A stretch of DNA of 64,000 nt, from positions 372,001 to 436,000 of the forward strand of contig NZ_SWCM01000003.1 of NCBI RefSeq assembly GCF_005116645.1, given 5' to 3'. The notes under the pieces were generated by a model. That model did no database searches. It saw only the letters and a list, made by a program, of their open reading frames with translations, and was not told the DNA's origin. The position numbers and the translations under genes were made by a program. This document shows positions 17,783 through 26,560 of this stretch, piece after piece. Every line of letters starts with the position of its first letter. Within the stretch, counting starts at the first letter, position 1. This DNA comes from Desulfopila sp. IMCC35006 (GTDB lineage: Bacteria; Desulfobacterota; Desulfobulbia; Desulfobulbales; Desulfocapsaceae).

Positions 17783-18583
17783 TTATGGCCGACCGGCTTG
17801 TATAGTATATTTTTTGGCGATGTCCGTATATTCTCCGTTCTTTTTCATCTCCGCCAAGCATCTGTCAAACGTATCTAAAAATTCCTGAGGGGCCTGAATC
17901 CTCTTAGTTTTTTTAGCGACAGCCATAAAGTAATCACTTGATTTTATATCATAATCAACGATCTTTATGCGGTTAAGTACACCCATTTTTTTGGCCCGCC
18001 ATAAGACAGTGTCCTGCGTATCTACAAAAACATCGATTATTCCTTCAAGAAGCATTCTCAGGGCAGAGTCACCCGTTGTCGTGGTAATCAGGGATCCTGC
18101 TTTTTGTCGACGATCGATATACTCAAGAAAGGAAGGCGAATATTTCAGGCCGGCCAGATGGCCAAGACGCAATGCATCAAAATCATCGAGCGAATCTATC
18201 CTGATGTCCGTTTCACTGCGAATAACAGGCCGATAGCCCGAAGAAAAAAGTGATTCTCTGCCGTACAGGACGAAGCTGTCACGGTCCGCTTTATGGGAAA
18301 ACAATGCAATATCAATTTCACCGCTCTGTAGATACGAATACATACGCTTAAGAGGGTAGAATTGAAATTTTGCCACATATCCCGCGGAAGGGATGCATTT
18401 CTGCAGAAGTTCTCTGGCAAACCCGGGCAGCTGTTCGTGTGTCTCACCGAAAAAATATGGCGGCCAATCATTCTCTACGACAATAACTTGCGGGAAAGGT
18501 ACTTGTTCGTCTGCCCTCAAGATGTAACCATTCAAGCCAATGAAAAGAACAATACAGACAATGGACAACAGATTCATTTTCAT
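17783..18583 (-). CDS. Periplasmic solute-binding protein (family 3 type)
   Basis: 266 residues with a signal peptide (about 1-24, ends ILRADEQ) and an SBP_bac_3 fold: ENDWPPYFFG at the N-terminus and a phrase GIIDVFVDTQDT in the second lobe. Start ATG 18583 was chosen because GGAGGA lies five bases upstream; a longer frame reaches 18670. There are no ABC permease or ATPase genes next to it. It is followed by the hybrid kinase gene, which suggests it presents a ligand to that kinase rather than to a transporter (inference). Confidence 0.82.
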   Translation of the reverse strand: MKMNLLSIVCIVLFIGLNGYILRADEQVPFPQVIVVENDWPPYFFGETHEQLPGFARELLQKCIPSAGYVAKFQFYPLKRMYSYLQSGEIDIALFSHKADRDSFVLYGRESLFSSGYRPVIRSETDIRIDSLDDFDALRLGHLAGLKYSPSFLEYIDRRQKAGSLITTTTGDSALRMLLEGIIDVFVDTQDTVLWRAKKMGVLNRIKIVDYDIKSSDYFMAVAKKTKRIQAPQEFLDTFDRCLAEMKKNGEYTDIAKKYTIQAGRP

Positions 18584-18713
18584 AAGGTCCTCCGTTGATT
18601 CAACCCCGAGGATTTCTTTTTTGAAATATCGTATCTGCTCCATCTTAACACAAAGTACCAACAAGGACATGGCCTAACCCGATAAAGCCCTTGGAAATTT
18701 TCGTGTACAACCA

Positions 18714-18845
18714 GGTGATTTGATGCGACTGGAGAGGAAACCAAAATGCAAAGGGCTTCTCTGCAGCCATGAATAGCTGCAGAGAAGCCCCCAGGATGGG
18801 TTTGCGTCGTCCCGGAAAACGAACAGGCCCTTTATGCACGATGAA
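18714..18845 (+). repeat. Diverged copy of the MITE core (copy D)
   Basis: In the 436-base gap between the solute-binding protein and the EIIC-EAL gene, 18756-18811 reads like the core of the MITE at 24809: a hairpin CTCTGCAGC / GCTGCAGAG, then AAGCCCCC-AGGATGGGTTT and CGTCCCG. The stem differs from the other copies but stays paired. Outer arms ATGCAAAGGGC and GCCCTTTATGCA also pair. The MITE terminal repeats are not visible. The rest of the gap shows nothing I can name. Confidence 0.6.
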
Positions 18846-19019
18846 ACAAATTTTGACCCGCCGGAAATTGGATCAATATACCTGTGAGACCCGAAACTGG
18901 GGCAGCGGGGGCAATTGTTGCTGACAGGTAGCCATCATTTTCGACCAATTGAGACATAGCAGATATTTTCTAACACCTGCCGGCCACGTTCGTGATGAGG
19001 CAACTGGCAACTTACCAAC

Positions 19020-21173
19020 TTAATTTTTTGGTATTACCACCTGTCTTTGACAGATAAAATCTACATACCCCTCACCCGACAAAGGCTGGCTGAACAGATA
19101 CCCCTGGAACAGGGAACAGCGCTGGGCGCGGAATCGCTCAAGCTGCGCCACCGTCTCCACCCCTTCAACAATTATCTGGATCCCCATTGCTTCGCAGAGT
19201 TGTACAATGCTGGCGATTATATGGTCATTGACCCCAGCAGCGGATTCCTGAGTAAAACAACGGTCAATTTTAACGGTATCAACCGGAAACTCCCTGAGAT
19301 AGCGGAGAGAAGTATGGCCCATGCCAAAATCATCAATGGCTACACGAATGCCGATAGCCCGTAAGTCGCGCAGTATCGCAACAGATGAAGCATCGGGGGT
19401 AAGGGCGATGGATTCAGTGACTTCCACCTTAAGCATTGTCGGCTCCAGGCCCGTCTTTTCAAGCACATCGACTATTTTCTCCACCAACTTCACATCTTCG
19501 AACTGTGCTGCCGACATATTGACCGCAAGGACACAGTCACGCACCCCTTTTTGGAGTAATACCGCATGCTGTGTACAGGCATCGAGCAGAATTCTTAATC
19601 CTAAACGACCAATGATGTCGGCATCTTCCGCCAAAGCGACCGCCACATGGGGTGGAATCAATCCATGTATTGGATGTTTCCATCGAAGTAACGCTTCGGC
19701 GCCGACAACTTTGCCTTTATCCGCATCAATTTGTGGCTGATAGACCAGATAAATCTGATCATCACAATCCAGAGCTCGTGTTAAATCGGCGGCCAGTGCC
19801 TTGGCGAGCATCCCCTCTTGCCCCGGCAAATCGAGACACCGCTTGCTCGGCTTCTGATCAGCGGTGCCGGCAACAGCCATAAGGACATTCATAGATCGCT
19901 TGAAACGGCGGGCGTTGAGTATATTTCCCAATTCGACAAAAGGCAGGTAGACCACTATTCCAACCGCCATACAAATTACCTGTAAAACAGCCCCGGATAT
20001 TGCCCCCGTGGCCGCATAGCCGCCAAACCCTAAAGGAGTAGTCCAGTGTATATCGTTCACAGTCATCGGCACCAGATGCAAAAAGGTCGCCCAATACGCT
20101 ACCGCGGTTTGGACGACTGGAGCCAGCAGGAATGGAATGGCATAGATTGGGTTGAGCACCAGAGGCAGGCCAAAGAGAATAACTTCATTGACATTAAACA
20201 GCGCGGGCAAAATGGCAATCAAGGCCAGTCGACGATTGCTTATGACTTTGCTTCTCAGCAAAATTGCCAGGATCAGAGCCAACGTGCTTCCAGACCCTCC
20301 AATGTGGACAAATGCATCGAGAAAGGGCTTTGTAAGAATAAACGACGGTTCCACCCCTTGAGAGACCGCCTGAATGTTCGCCAGTGAAGCGGGACTCAGA
20401 ATTTGATTTTCCGCAAGAAACAGCAGATTTGGTCCATGCAGGCCAAAAAACCACAAGGATTGGGACAGAGCAATATATCCCAATCCGGTTGACAAGGTGT
20501 TGCCCGCACCCTGAAAAGGCGCCCCGAATAAAAATTGTGCCTGGTTGTGGAGATCGGTGAAACCGGCCTGGTTCAAAAATAACCGGACCAGACCGAAGAT
20601 AAAAATTGTTGCAATACCGGCCGGAATGGCGGCTAAAGCCCCATTTACATCAGAATCATCCCCGGCTGAGCTCAAGAAGTTGTTCAAGGGACTGAATCTC
20701 ATCAAAAACAGAAATAAAGGAGCGCTGGTAATTGCAATGCATAACGCAATGGGGAATCCTCCGCTGCCCAGAGAAAAGAAACCCTGGAGAATATTGCCAT
20801 CTAAAGGTGCTGCGGCAACAAAATAAGCGGAGAGACAGACAGCTGTGGTTACAACGGGATTGACCCCAATGCCATTGATCAGGCTCCCTTTATCACGGGC
20901 ATAAGCAGAAACTATACTAATAAGCACCGCCAGAGAGGCAATGCCGAACGACCCTTGCTCAATCAGTGTACACAATGTGCGCCATTGAGCTCCGAGGGTA
21001 TCGTCCAGGAAACTTTGAAAACCGGGAATGGGTATATTGAGAAGCAGCAGGGCCAATGATCCGGCGATGATCAGCGGAAGGACCATGGCCAGTCCCCGCC
21101 TTATCGCCAGCAAGAGCGGCAGCTCCCCAATATATTCCATAAGCCTGAAAATTGATGCGGTAACCAGTTTCAA
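19020..21173 (-). CDS. PTS EIIC-like membrane domain fused to a c-di-GMP phosphodiesterase (EAL)
   Basis: 717 residues. The first 430 form a PTS EIIC domain of the cellobiose/lactose type with about ten helices, and no EIIB or EIIA domain is attached. After a short linker, residues about 460-705 are an EAL domain with an intact active site: E493 in EALLRW, NMSAAQF, EVTES, AIDDFGMGHTSL, DTVKIDR, VEGVET and QGYLFSQP. It therefore should hydrolyse c-di-GMP. Start TTG 21173 has GAGG five bases upstream; ATG 21140 is an alternative. No other PTS gene is in the window, so the membrane half probably acts as a sugar sensor (inference). Confidence 0.9.
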   Translation of the reverse strand: MKLVTASIFRLMEYIGELPLLLAIRRGLAMVLPLIIAGSLALLLLNIPIPGFQSFLDDTLGAQWRTLCTLIEQGSFGIASLAVLISIVSAYARDKGSLINGIGVNPVVTTAVCLSAYFVAAAPLDGNILQGFFSLGSGGFPIALCIAITSAPLFLFLMRFSPLNNFLSSAGDDSDVNGALAAIPAGIATIFIFGLVRLFLNQAGFTDLHNQAQFLFGAPFQGAGNTLSTGLGYIALSQSLWFFGLHGPNLLFLAENQILSPASLANIQAVSQGVEPSFILTKPFLDAFVHIGGSGSTLALILAILLRSKVISNRRLALIAILPALFNVNEVILFGLPLVLNPIYAIPFLLAPVVQTAVAYWATFLHLVPMTVNDIHWTTPLGFGGYAATGAISGAVLQVICMAVGIVVYLPFVELGNILNARRFKRSMNVLMAVAGTADQKPSKRCLDLPGQEGMLAKALAADLTRALDCDDQIYLVYQPQIDADKGKVVGAEALLRWKHPIHGLIPPHVAVALAEDADIIGRLGLRILLDACTQHAVLLQKGVRDCVLAVNMSAAQFEDVKLVEKIVDVLEKTGLEPTMLKVEVTESIALTPDASSVAILRDLRAIGIRVAIDDFGMGHTSLRYLREFPVDTVKIDRCFTQESAAGVNDHIIASIVQLCEAMGIQIIVEGVETVAQLERFRAQRCSLFQGYLFSQPLSGEGYVDFICQRQVVIPKN

Positions 21174-21458
21174 ATAGCCTCGATTTTTTTTTGATTTACC
21201 AGCAGCAATATCTGACTCAGCAATATTTTTCCATTTCCGGAAAATTTACAAGGGCAGTGTACCCCACATTGTCAGCACAGCATATAAATGCAACTACCAA
21301 TAAATTCTACCTAAATCTGGTTGCTCAGTCAAGCGCGCCCATTGCGATCATACGTCGAGGGTTTTACCGCCAGAAGCGTAAAAAGACGGAAAACAGTAAA
21401 CGTCGTACCGGGATTACTGCTCGGACCAACACCATACAGGACCGGGCATTGTAACTTT

Positions 21459-21518
21459 TGGTTACCACTAAATATTCTGTCCCTCTGGACCTTCCGGCTG
21501 AGCTTTAGTGGCAGTCAC
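21459..21518 (+). repeat. Short decayed MITE copy (copy A)
   Basis: About 60 bp. It starts GTTACCACTAAA and ends GCTTTAGTGGCAGTCACA, the terminal repeats of the family, and between them has TCCCTCTGGACCTT, the reverse complement of the left arm of copy B. The core is missing. Lies in the gap between the EIIC-EAL start and metF. Confidence 0.65.
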
Positions 21519-21569
21519 ATTGCAAGACCTCTTTGGCAACTCAATCGAGATCGGCTCGGATATTTAGGG

Positions 21570-21669
21570 GTTGACCTCCTTTGCAGGAGTAGTTACAAAG
21601 AACGGCTTGAGGGCATACAATGACCTGGTCCTCTTAAGTTGAACGCCCTCTTCGGAGGGATTTTTTTTT
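21570..21669 (+). promoter_or_regulatory. metF leader with terminator and competing stem (attenuator candidate)
   Basis: CCCTC-TTCG-GAGGG at 21646-21659 is a stem closed by a cTTCGg tetraloop and followed by nine T, a textbook terminator, but it stands in the leader of metF rather than after a gene. GAGGGC at 21609-21614 can pair with GCCCTC at 21645-21650, which would remove the left arm of the terminator. A further hairpin CTCCT-TTGC-AGGAG lies at 21576-21589. No known riboswitch consensus was recognised. Confidence 0.6.
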
Positions 21670-21686
21670 ACACAAGGAAGAAAACA

Positions 21687-22574
21687 GTGCACATTTCAGA
21701 AATTTTTAAGCAGAATCCGATTACCTTTAGTTTTGAACTCTTTCCCCCAAAAAGTAAGGAAGCGGCGGAACAGCTCTATGCGACGATCAGCGATCTTTCA
21801 CCGCTTGAACTGGCGTATGTGAGTGTCACCTATGGCGCCGGTGGCTCAACCCGTGATTTGACCCATGACCTGGTATTGCGCATCCAGAAAGAGACCGATT
21901 TAACCGTCGTTTCGCATTTGACCTGCGTTGGTTCAACCAGGGATGAAATCAGGTCGATTCTGGACACCTATGCATCCAGTGGAATTGAGAATATTCTGGC
22001 CCTGCGTGGCGATCCACCACAAGGTCAGGGACCTTTTGAACCGGTAGAGGGCGGCTTCAGATATGCCTTTGAGTTGGTCGAATTCATCCGCAAGCATTAT
22101 CCCAAGATGGGCATCGGCGTAGCGGGTTTCCCGGAAGGCCATCCTGAAACCCCTAACCGGCTGCAGGAGATTGATCACCTCAAGGCTAAGGTCGATGCCG
22201 GGGCTGACTATATCTGTACCCAGCTCTTTTTTGACAACAATGAATTTTATGACTTTTGCGAGCGCTGTGAACTGGCCGGCATTCGGGTGCCTATCGTTGC
22301 CGGTGTTGCGCCGATTACCTCGGTGAAACTCATGAAGAGGATGGCCGAGGTTTCCGCCGGCACACGTTTTCCGGCAAGTTTAATCAAGGCGATGCATCGT
22401 GCTGAAGATGAAGAGCATGAAGCCAAGGTGGGCATCCACTGGGCTACCGAGCAGGTACGTGATCTCATTGATCACAATACCAGAGGCATTCATCTGTATA
22501 CGCTTAACAAATCAAATGCCACTCGACAGATCTACGATTCCCTGGGAGTAACCACTACACGGAGTTTTGTCTGA
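21687..22574 (+). CDS. metF: Methylenetetrahydrofolate reductase
   Basis: 295 residues, the normal MetF length, reducing 5,10-methylene-THF to 5-methyl-THF with FAD. Landmarks are FSFELFPPKS at the start, VTYGAGGSTRD, ALRGDPP and GVAGFPEGHPE. GTG 21687 was chosen as the start: AAGGAAG is seven bases upstream, and the longer frame from 21639 would translate the terminator hairpin. In this organism the enzyme could serve methionine synthesis or the methyl branch of the Wood-Ljungdahl pathway; the lone gene with an attenuator-like leader fits methionine supply better. Confidence 0.95.
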   Translation: MHISEIFKQNPITFSFELFPPKSKEAAEQLYATISDLSPLELAYVSVTYGAGGSTRDLTHDLVLRIQKETDLTVVSHLTCVGSTRDEIRSILDTYASSGIENILALRGDPPQGQGPFEPVEGGFRYAFELVEFIRKHYPKMGIGVAGFPEGHPETPNRLQEIDHLKAKVDAGADYICTQLFFDNNEFYDFCERCELAGIRVPIVAGVAPITSVKLMKRMAEVSAGTRFPASLIKAMHRAEDEEHEAKVGIHWATEQVRDLIDHNTRGIHLYTLNKSNATRQIYDSLGVTTTRSFV

Positions 22575-22640
22575 TTCGCCATATTTAAAATTCCGGTTCA
22601 TCGTCGTAAAAGGGAGATCGATCGCAATTGATGCTCTTCC

Positions 22641-22689
22641 CACCCGCTGCCACTCTTCTTTTCTGCAAGAAGCGCATTGGCAGCGGGTG
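22641..22689. terminator. Bidirectional hairpin between metF and the chemoreceptor gene
   Basis: Twelve-base perfect stem CACCCGCTGCCA / TGGCAGCGGGTG with an inner stem CTTCTT / AAGAAG. The two flanking genes converge here. Confidence 0.7.
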
Positions 22690-22698
22690 GAGTGTTGC

Positions 22699-24747
22699 CT
22701 AGACAGTAAACCTGGCGATCAACTGCTTGAGGTTCTTGGCAATACCCGCGAGATCCCCTGCATTCTCTTTCACTCGGGAACTTGCCTGATTCATCTCGTT
22801 GGCACTATTATTTACTTCGGCAATATCGGCGGCAATTTCCTGCGAAACAGCAGAGCTCTGGGCAACATTTTCGTTAACCTCGGTGATTCCGCTCGACGCC
22901 TGACTGACATTTTCTGCAATTTCCTTTGTTGTCGCAGTCTGTTCTTCTATCGCCGCGGCAATGGTTGATACGATCTGGTCAATATCCGATATAACTTTCT
23001 GGATTTCATTGATTTCCGTCACCGTTATACCGGTTGCCTGCTGTATTCCCTGAATTTTGGTCTTGATATCCAGAGTTGCCTGTGCTGTCTGTTTGGCCAG
23101 ATCTTTAATTTCATTGGCCACGACTGCAAAACCTTTTCCTGCCTCGCCGGCCCGTGCCGCTTCGATGGTGGCATTCAACGCCAGGAGGTTGGTCTGCTCT
23201 GAAATTTCGGTTATAACCTCGGTCACCTTGTTTATTTCATCGGCGGCCTTACCTAACTCATTGACCCGCTGCGACGCTTTCTGAGATTTATCAACTGCCT
23301 GCGTTGTTATCTCCTGAGCGTGATGCGAATTCCGGGCAATCTCATTGATGGTGGCGTTCATTTCCTCGGTGGCTGTGGCGACCATGTTCACATTCACTGA
23401 AGCCTGTTCCATTGCCGCGGCAACAGTATTCTGATTTGAACTCATCTCCTCGGCCGCCGCGGCCACCTGGCCCGATCTGCTGGCGGTGTTCTCTGCGCCG
23501 GACTGCATCTGATTGGAAATGGCCGCCAACTGGCTGGAGGAATCGTCAACATTGTCAACCCCCGCACTGACATCGGTAATCATCTGTCGCAGATTCCTGG
23601 CCATTTCGTTTAGGGAAGAGGCCAGAATACCAATTTCATCCTTCTGATCGACATCCATGGACTTGGTCATGTCCCCGGCAGCCATGGCTCTGGAAAGCTC
23701 AACGCCTTTTTGCAGTGGCTTGGTAATAATAAAGGTGAGATAAAAACCAAGACCTAAAGCCAGCACCACCCCAAGACAAATGCCTATAATCGTAATTAAC
23801 GTGCTCGTCCTGGCGATAGCCTCGCCTCTCTTGACAGTACTGGCTGCTTCCTCCTTGGCTTTCTTGACTATCTCGCCCATAGCATTAAACGTATCTTTCT
23901 GATGCATTGCGGCATCTCCCAGAAGCAGGCCATTCATCTCGATAAAGGAGTTGTAGGCGACATCGCTTACTGCTTTCATTTTTGCAACCAGGGCAAAAAC
24001 CTGCTCAGAAAGAGGATACAGTTCATTGAGGGTGATACTCCGCGCCTCATCGGCCTTACCCTCGGCCATATCGTTCTTTATTTCACTGACATGCTTATGC
24101 AGTTCCAGGTGAATCGGTTGCAGTTCTTTGGCCAGAGCGACAATATCCGGATTGGTCGTGTCCATATTGTCCAGCCACTTGCCCAGCGAACACGCTGTTC
24201 CGTCCGCACCACCGTCAAAAGTTTCATTAAAAGCCATAAGCCTGCCAACTTTCGCAAGAAGAGCCTGGTGTGCATTTTCAAACTCATTCATATGATTGTT
24301 GAGGATAACGGGGTTGGTCACGTCGGAGTCGATCAGTTTTTGAGAAATTGCCACGGCCTTGTTGTTGACTGCCGCCCACTGGCCGACATGACCTGAAAAC
24401 GCCTCCCACTCGGGTTTTATCTTCGCGGCAAAATCGAGTTTCAAAAAGGCCTCTTTTATCGGACCGTAAACTTTTCTACCCTCAACAAGTCCTTCATGCG
24501 CCATTTTGCGCTGCTCGACAGAGGCATAGGGGGTGAGAATGGTACGCATCAGGCTGGCAATGGAGGCAAATTCACTTTTCATCATGAGGATATCCTGTAC
24601 GGCAGGCAAATCCTGTTCGGCCATTTCCTCCTGCAGATGGTGCAGCTTACCCTGCTCGACAATTGCGGTAATACCAACCGCAAGGATGATCAAGGCGGTA
24701 AGGATAAATCCTCCCACCAACTTCACTCTGAGTTTTAAATTTTTCAC
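22699..24747 (-). CDS. Methyl-accepting chemotaxis protein with a CZB-like sensory region
   Basis: 682 residues: N-terminal helix (about 10-30), periplasmic four-helix region to about 330, second membrane helix (about 335-358), HAMP, and the signalling hairpin with the conserved tip phrase [20 protein letters not shown] (20 residues, near 560). The periplasmic part has C-x-LGKWL followed by HLELHKH, resembling a zinc-binding CZB module but placed outside the membrane. Start GTG 24747 has AGGAG eight bases upstream; the frame continues to 24801 without a ribosome binding site. MITE copy B lies 62 bases upstream. Confidence 0.9.
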   Translation of the reverse strand: MKNLKLRVKLVGGFILTALIILAVGITAIVEQGKLHHLQEEMAEQDLPAVQDILMMKSEFASIASLMRTILTPYASVEQRKMAHEGLVEGRKVYGPIKEAFLKLDFAAKIKPEWEAFSGHVGQWAAVNNKAVAISQKLIDSDVTNPVILNNHMNEFENAHQALLAKVGRLMAFNETFDGGADGTACSLGKWLDNMDTTNPDIVALAKELQPIHLELHKHVSEIKNDMAEGKADEARSITLNELYPLSEQVFALVAKMKAVSDVAYNSFIEMNGLLLGDAAMHQKDTFNAMGEIVKKAKEEAASTVKRGEAIARTSTLITIIGICLGVVLALGLGFYLTFIITKPLQKGVELSRAMAAGDMTKSMDVDQKDEIGILASSLNEMARNLRQMITDVSAGVDNVDDSSSQLAAISNQMQSGAENTASRSGQVAAAAEEMSSNQNTVAAAMEQASVNVNMVATATEEMNATINEIARNSHHAQEITTQAVDKSQKASQRVNELGKAADEINKVTEVITEISEQTNLLALNATIEAARAGEAGKGFAVVANEIKDLAKQTAQATLDIKTKIQGIQQATGITVTEINEIQKVISDIDQIVSTIAAAIEEQTATTKEIAENVSQASSGITEVNENVAQSSAVSQEIAADIAEVNNSANEMNQASSRVKENAGDLAGIAKNLKQLIARFTV

Positions 24748-24808
24748 GCAAATACTCCTGATGTTTTTTAAAATAGAATAAAACTCTATACAAAATTTCA
24801 ACTTACAA

Positions 24809-24983
24809 TGTGATTACCACTAAAGTTCAGCTTAGAAGGTCCAGAGGGATATGAGATGCCCTTTGCACGGGTGTTCCGCAGCCTGGATGGCTGCGGTCAA
24901 GCCCCCGGGGATGGGTTTATGGCGTCCCGTGAAAAGGGCACCTCATATCCCCATATAGCTGAGGTTTAGTGGTGATAATCACA
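24809..24983 (+). repeat. MITE copy B, with 8-bp target duplication
   Basis: 175 bp. Terminal inverted repeats TGTGATTACCACTAAA at the left and TTTAGTGGTGATAATCACA at the right. Flanked by the direct repeat ACTTACAA (24801-24808 and 24984-24991). Inside are 26-bp inverted arms (24846-24871 and 24926-24951) around a 54-bp core (24872-24925) with two predicted hairpins, GCAGCC/GGCTGC and AAGCCC/GGGTTT. No open reading frame, so it is non-autonomous. The remaining part of the gap up to 25153 shows nothing else. Confidence 0.85.
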
Positions 24984-25153
24984 ACTTACAATGAATGGCA
25001 CAACGGCATAATCATACGGGCAGGCGGCAATGCAGAGGTACGTGCAGACACTGACATCGTGAATTATTATTAATTCTCTGGATTTGACAGCAAGAAGTCA
25101 AGGACTTTATTGTTTGTCACAACTTTGCATAATTTTTTTGGGAAATGGTCGGT

Positions 25154-25816
25154 TTACACCGTATCCGTCTTCCTGCAGTGCAGGCTCAAGGTCAACTCCT
25201 GCAGAGAATTGATCGCCCAGGTGGGGGCAACCGGAAGGGAGGAGCGTGCAGCATGGCTCCAGTTGACAAAAATGGTGTCGATGCCGGCGCTGGCTCCGCT
25301 GCAGATATCATAGAGGGCGTCACCGATGAATACGGAACTGGTTTTCTCTGCACCAAGCAGGGACATGGCCTTTAAGGCTGGTTCGGCGTCAGGCTTATGT
25401 CTGGCAGTGTCTTCGGGGGTTACCAGCACATCAAAGTACCCGGCTGTGTCGGTGGACTGCAGAATTTTCTCCAGGCTGAACCGTCTTCGCGAGGTGACAA
25501 TGGCCAGTTTTTTTCCTGCGCTCTTCAGTAGAGCCAGGGTCTCAATGACGTGGGGAAAGAGGCGAATACTGTCCTGCATGATGCTGAGCTGGTATTGAAG
25601 ATAGTCATCAAGAATGTGTTCATGGTCAAGTTCGGGCCCCAGATGGGTGATGAGCTGACTCTTCAGCGGCAGTCCGATACCATGGATGATATCCCTTCTA
25701 TCCATGGTTTTACCGGCATATTTCTCGGCTACATATTGAAAGCAGGTACAGATAAGCTCTACGGTATCAAAGAGGGTACCATCGGCATCGAAAAGATAGC
25801 TGTCATACAGTTTCAT
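25154..25816 (-). CDS. HAD-superfamily phosphatase (phosphoglycolate phosphatase type)
   Basis: 220 residues. Motif I DADGTLFDT gives the two catalytic aspartates, motif II is IVTSRRR (threonine/serine), motif III lysine lies in ARHKPDAEP, and motif IV is FIGDALYD. The helical cap inserted after motif I is of the Gph/PgmB type. Substrate unknown; phosphoglycolate or a sugar phosphate are usual. Start ATG 25816 was preferred because the HAD motif I begins at residue 10 and GGAG is close upstream; the frame reaches 25858. It is bracketed by MITE copies B and C. Confidence 0.85.
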   Translation of the reverse strand: MKLYDSYLFDADGTLFDTVELICTCFQYVAEKYAGKTMDRRDIIHGIGLPLKSQLITHLGPELDHEHILDDYLQYQLSIMQDSIRLFPHVIETLALLKSAGKKLAIVTSRRRFSLEKILQSTDTAGYFDVLVTPEDTARHKPDAEPALKAMSLLGAEKTSSVFIGDALYDICSGASAGIDTIFVNWSHAARSSLPVAPTWAINSLQELTLSLHCRKTDTV

Positions 25817-25898
25817 GGGAGATCTCCGGTTGGTGAAAATTGAACGGTAAAGATACACTATTGAATGTTTTCAGGCAAATGCCGTCTTCAAAGCGGAA

Positions 25899-26070
25899 TG
25901 TGATTACCACTAAAGTTCAGCTTAGAAGATCCCGAGGGATATGAGGTGCCCTTTGCACGGGACGCCATAAACCCATCCCTGGGGGCTTGACCGCAGCCAT
26001 CCAGGCTGCGGAACACCCGTGCAAAGGGCACCTCATATCCCCCTCTAGCTGAGGTTTAGTGGTAATCACA
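25899..26070 (+). repeat. MITE copy C, with 8-bp target duplication and inverted core
   Basis: 172 bp with the same ends as copy B (TGTGATTACCACTAAA ... TTTAGTGGTAATCACA), flanked by AAGCGGAA at 25891-25898 and 26071-26078. The 26-bp arms (25936-25961 and 26016-26041) are a perfect inverted repeat. The outer arms run in the same direction as in copy B, but the 54-bp core (25962-26015) is the reverse complement of the core of B with one difference by eye. Confidence 0.88.
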
Positions 26071-26239
26071 AAGCGGAATTGATTTGGATCTCGAATAAAA
26101 GTTTGTTAGTTTGTCAAATAGGCACAAACAACAGGTTAGATATATAACAATCGTAATAATGGTCCTACCTTAGATGATTTGTTGTGATTCTTGTTTCAGG
26201 CCCGACAACGATTTACCAATCTACAGCCAAGGGAGCGAA

Positions 26240-26560
26240 ATGACCGAAAAAGAAACATGCACCAAACACGGAGATGTTCCCGTCTGGATTGTCTGCAGAC
26301 ACGTGGCAGATGGAAGCGCCGACACGATCATATTCAGCGAAAATCAGGACGGTCTCTGCTTTGCCTGTGCCCGGAATTTTCAGAATCTCACCGAGCTGGA
26401 TGTCGCGGGTATGTGCTTCGAATGCCTCAAGGACTTCACCGCAAAACTGATGATAAACACCGGTACTTTTGCCAATCTTAAAAATCGGATTGAGGGCATT
26501 GAGCATCTCAAAGGAAAATGGAGGAGCCCAGCAGGCGACGACGCTGTCGATCCGGACTAA
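26240..26560 (+). CDS. Cysteine-rich hypothetical protein
   Basis: 106 residues, not recognised. Eight cysteines including CFACARNF and CFECLKDF, two CxxC pairs that could bind zinc or an iron-sulfur cluster. A single cysteine-histidine pair (CTKHG) lies near the start and CRH further on. ATG 26240 was chosen because AAGGGAG stands six bases upstream; the frame reaches back to 26174. It is 186 bases upstream of the alpha/beta hydrolase gene, probably a separate unit. Confidence 0.65.
   Translation: MTEKETCTKHGDVPVWIVCRHVADGSADTIIFSENQDGLCFACARNFQNLTELDVAGMCFECLKDFTAKLMINTGTFANLKNRIEGIEHLKGKWRSPAGDDAVDPD

Noticed and set aside
21570-21669. SAM-I, SAM-II, SAH or THF riboswitch in the metF leader
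   Set aside because: None of their conserved core sequences is seen; only the competing-stem layout is supported.
24809-26070. Composite transposon formed by MITE copies B and C around the HAD gene
   Set aside because: Each copy has its own, different 8-bp target duplication, which means independent insertions and not movement as one unit.
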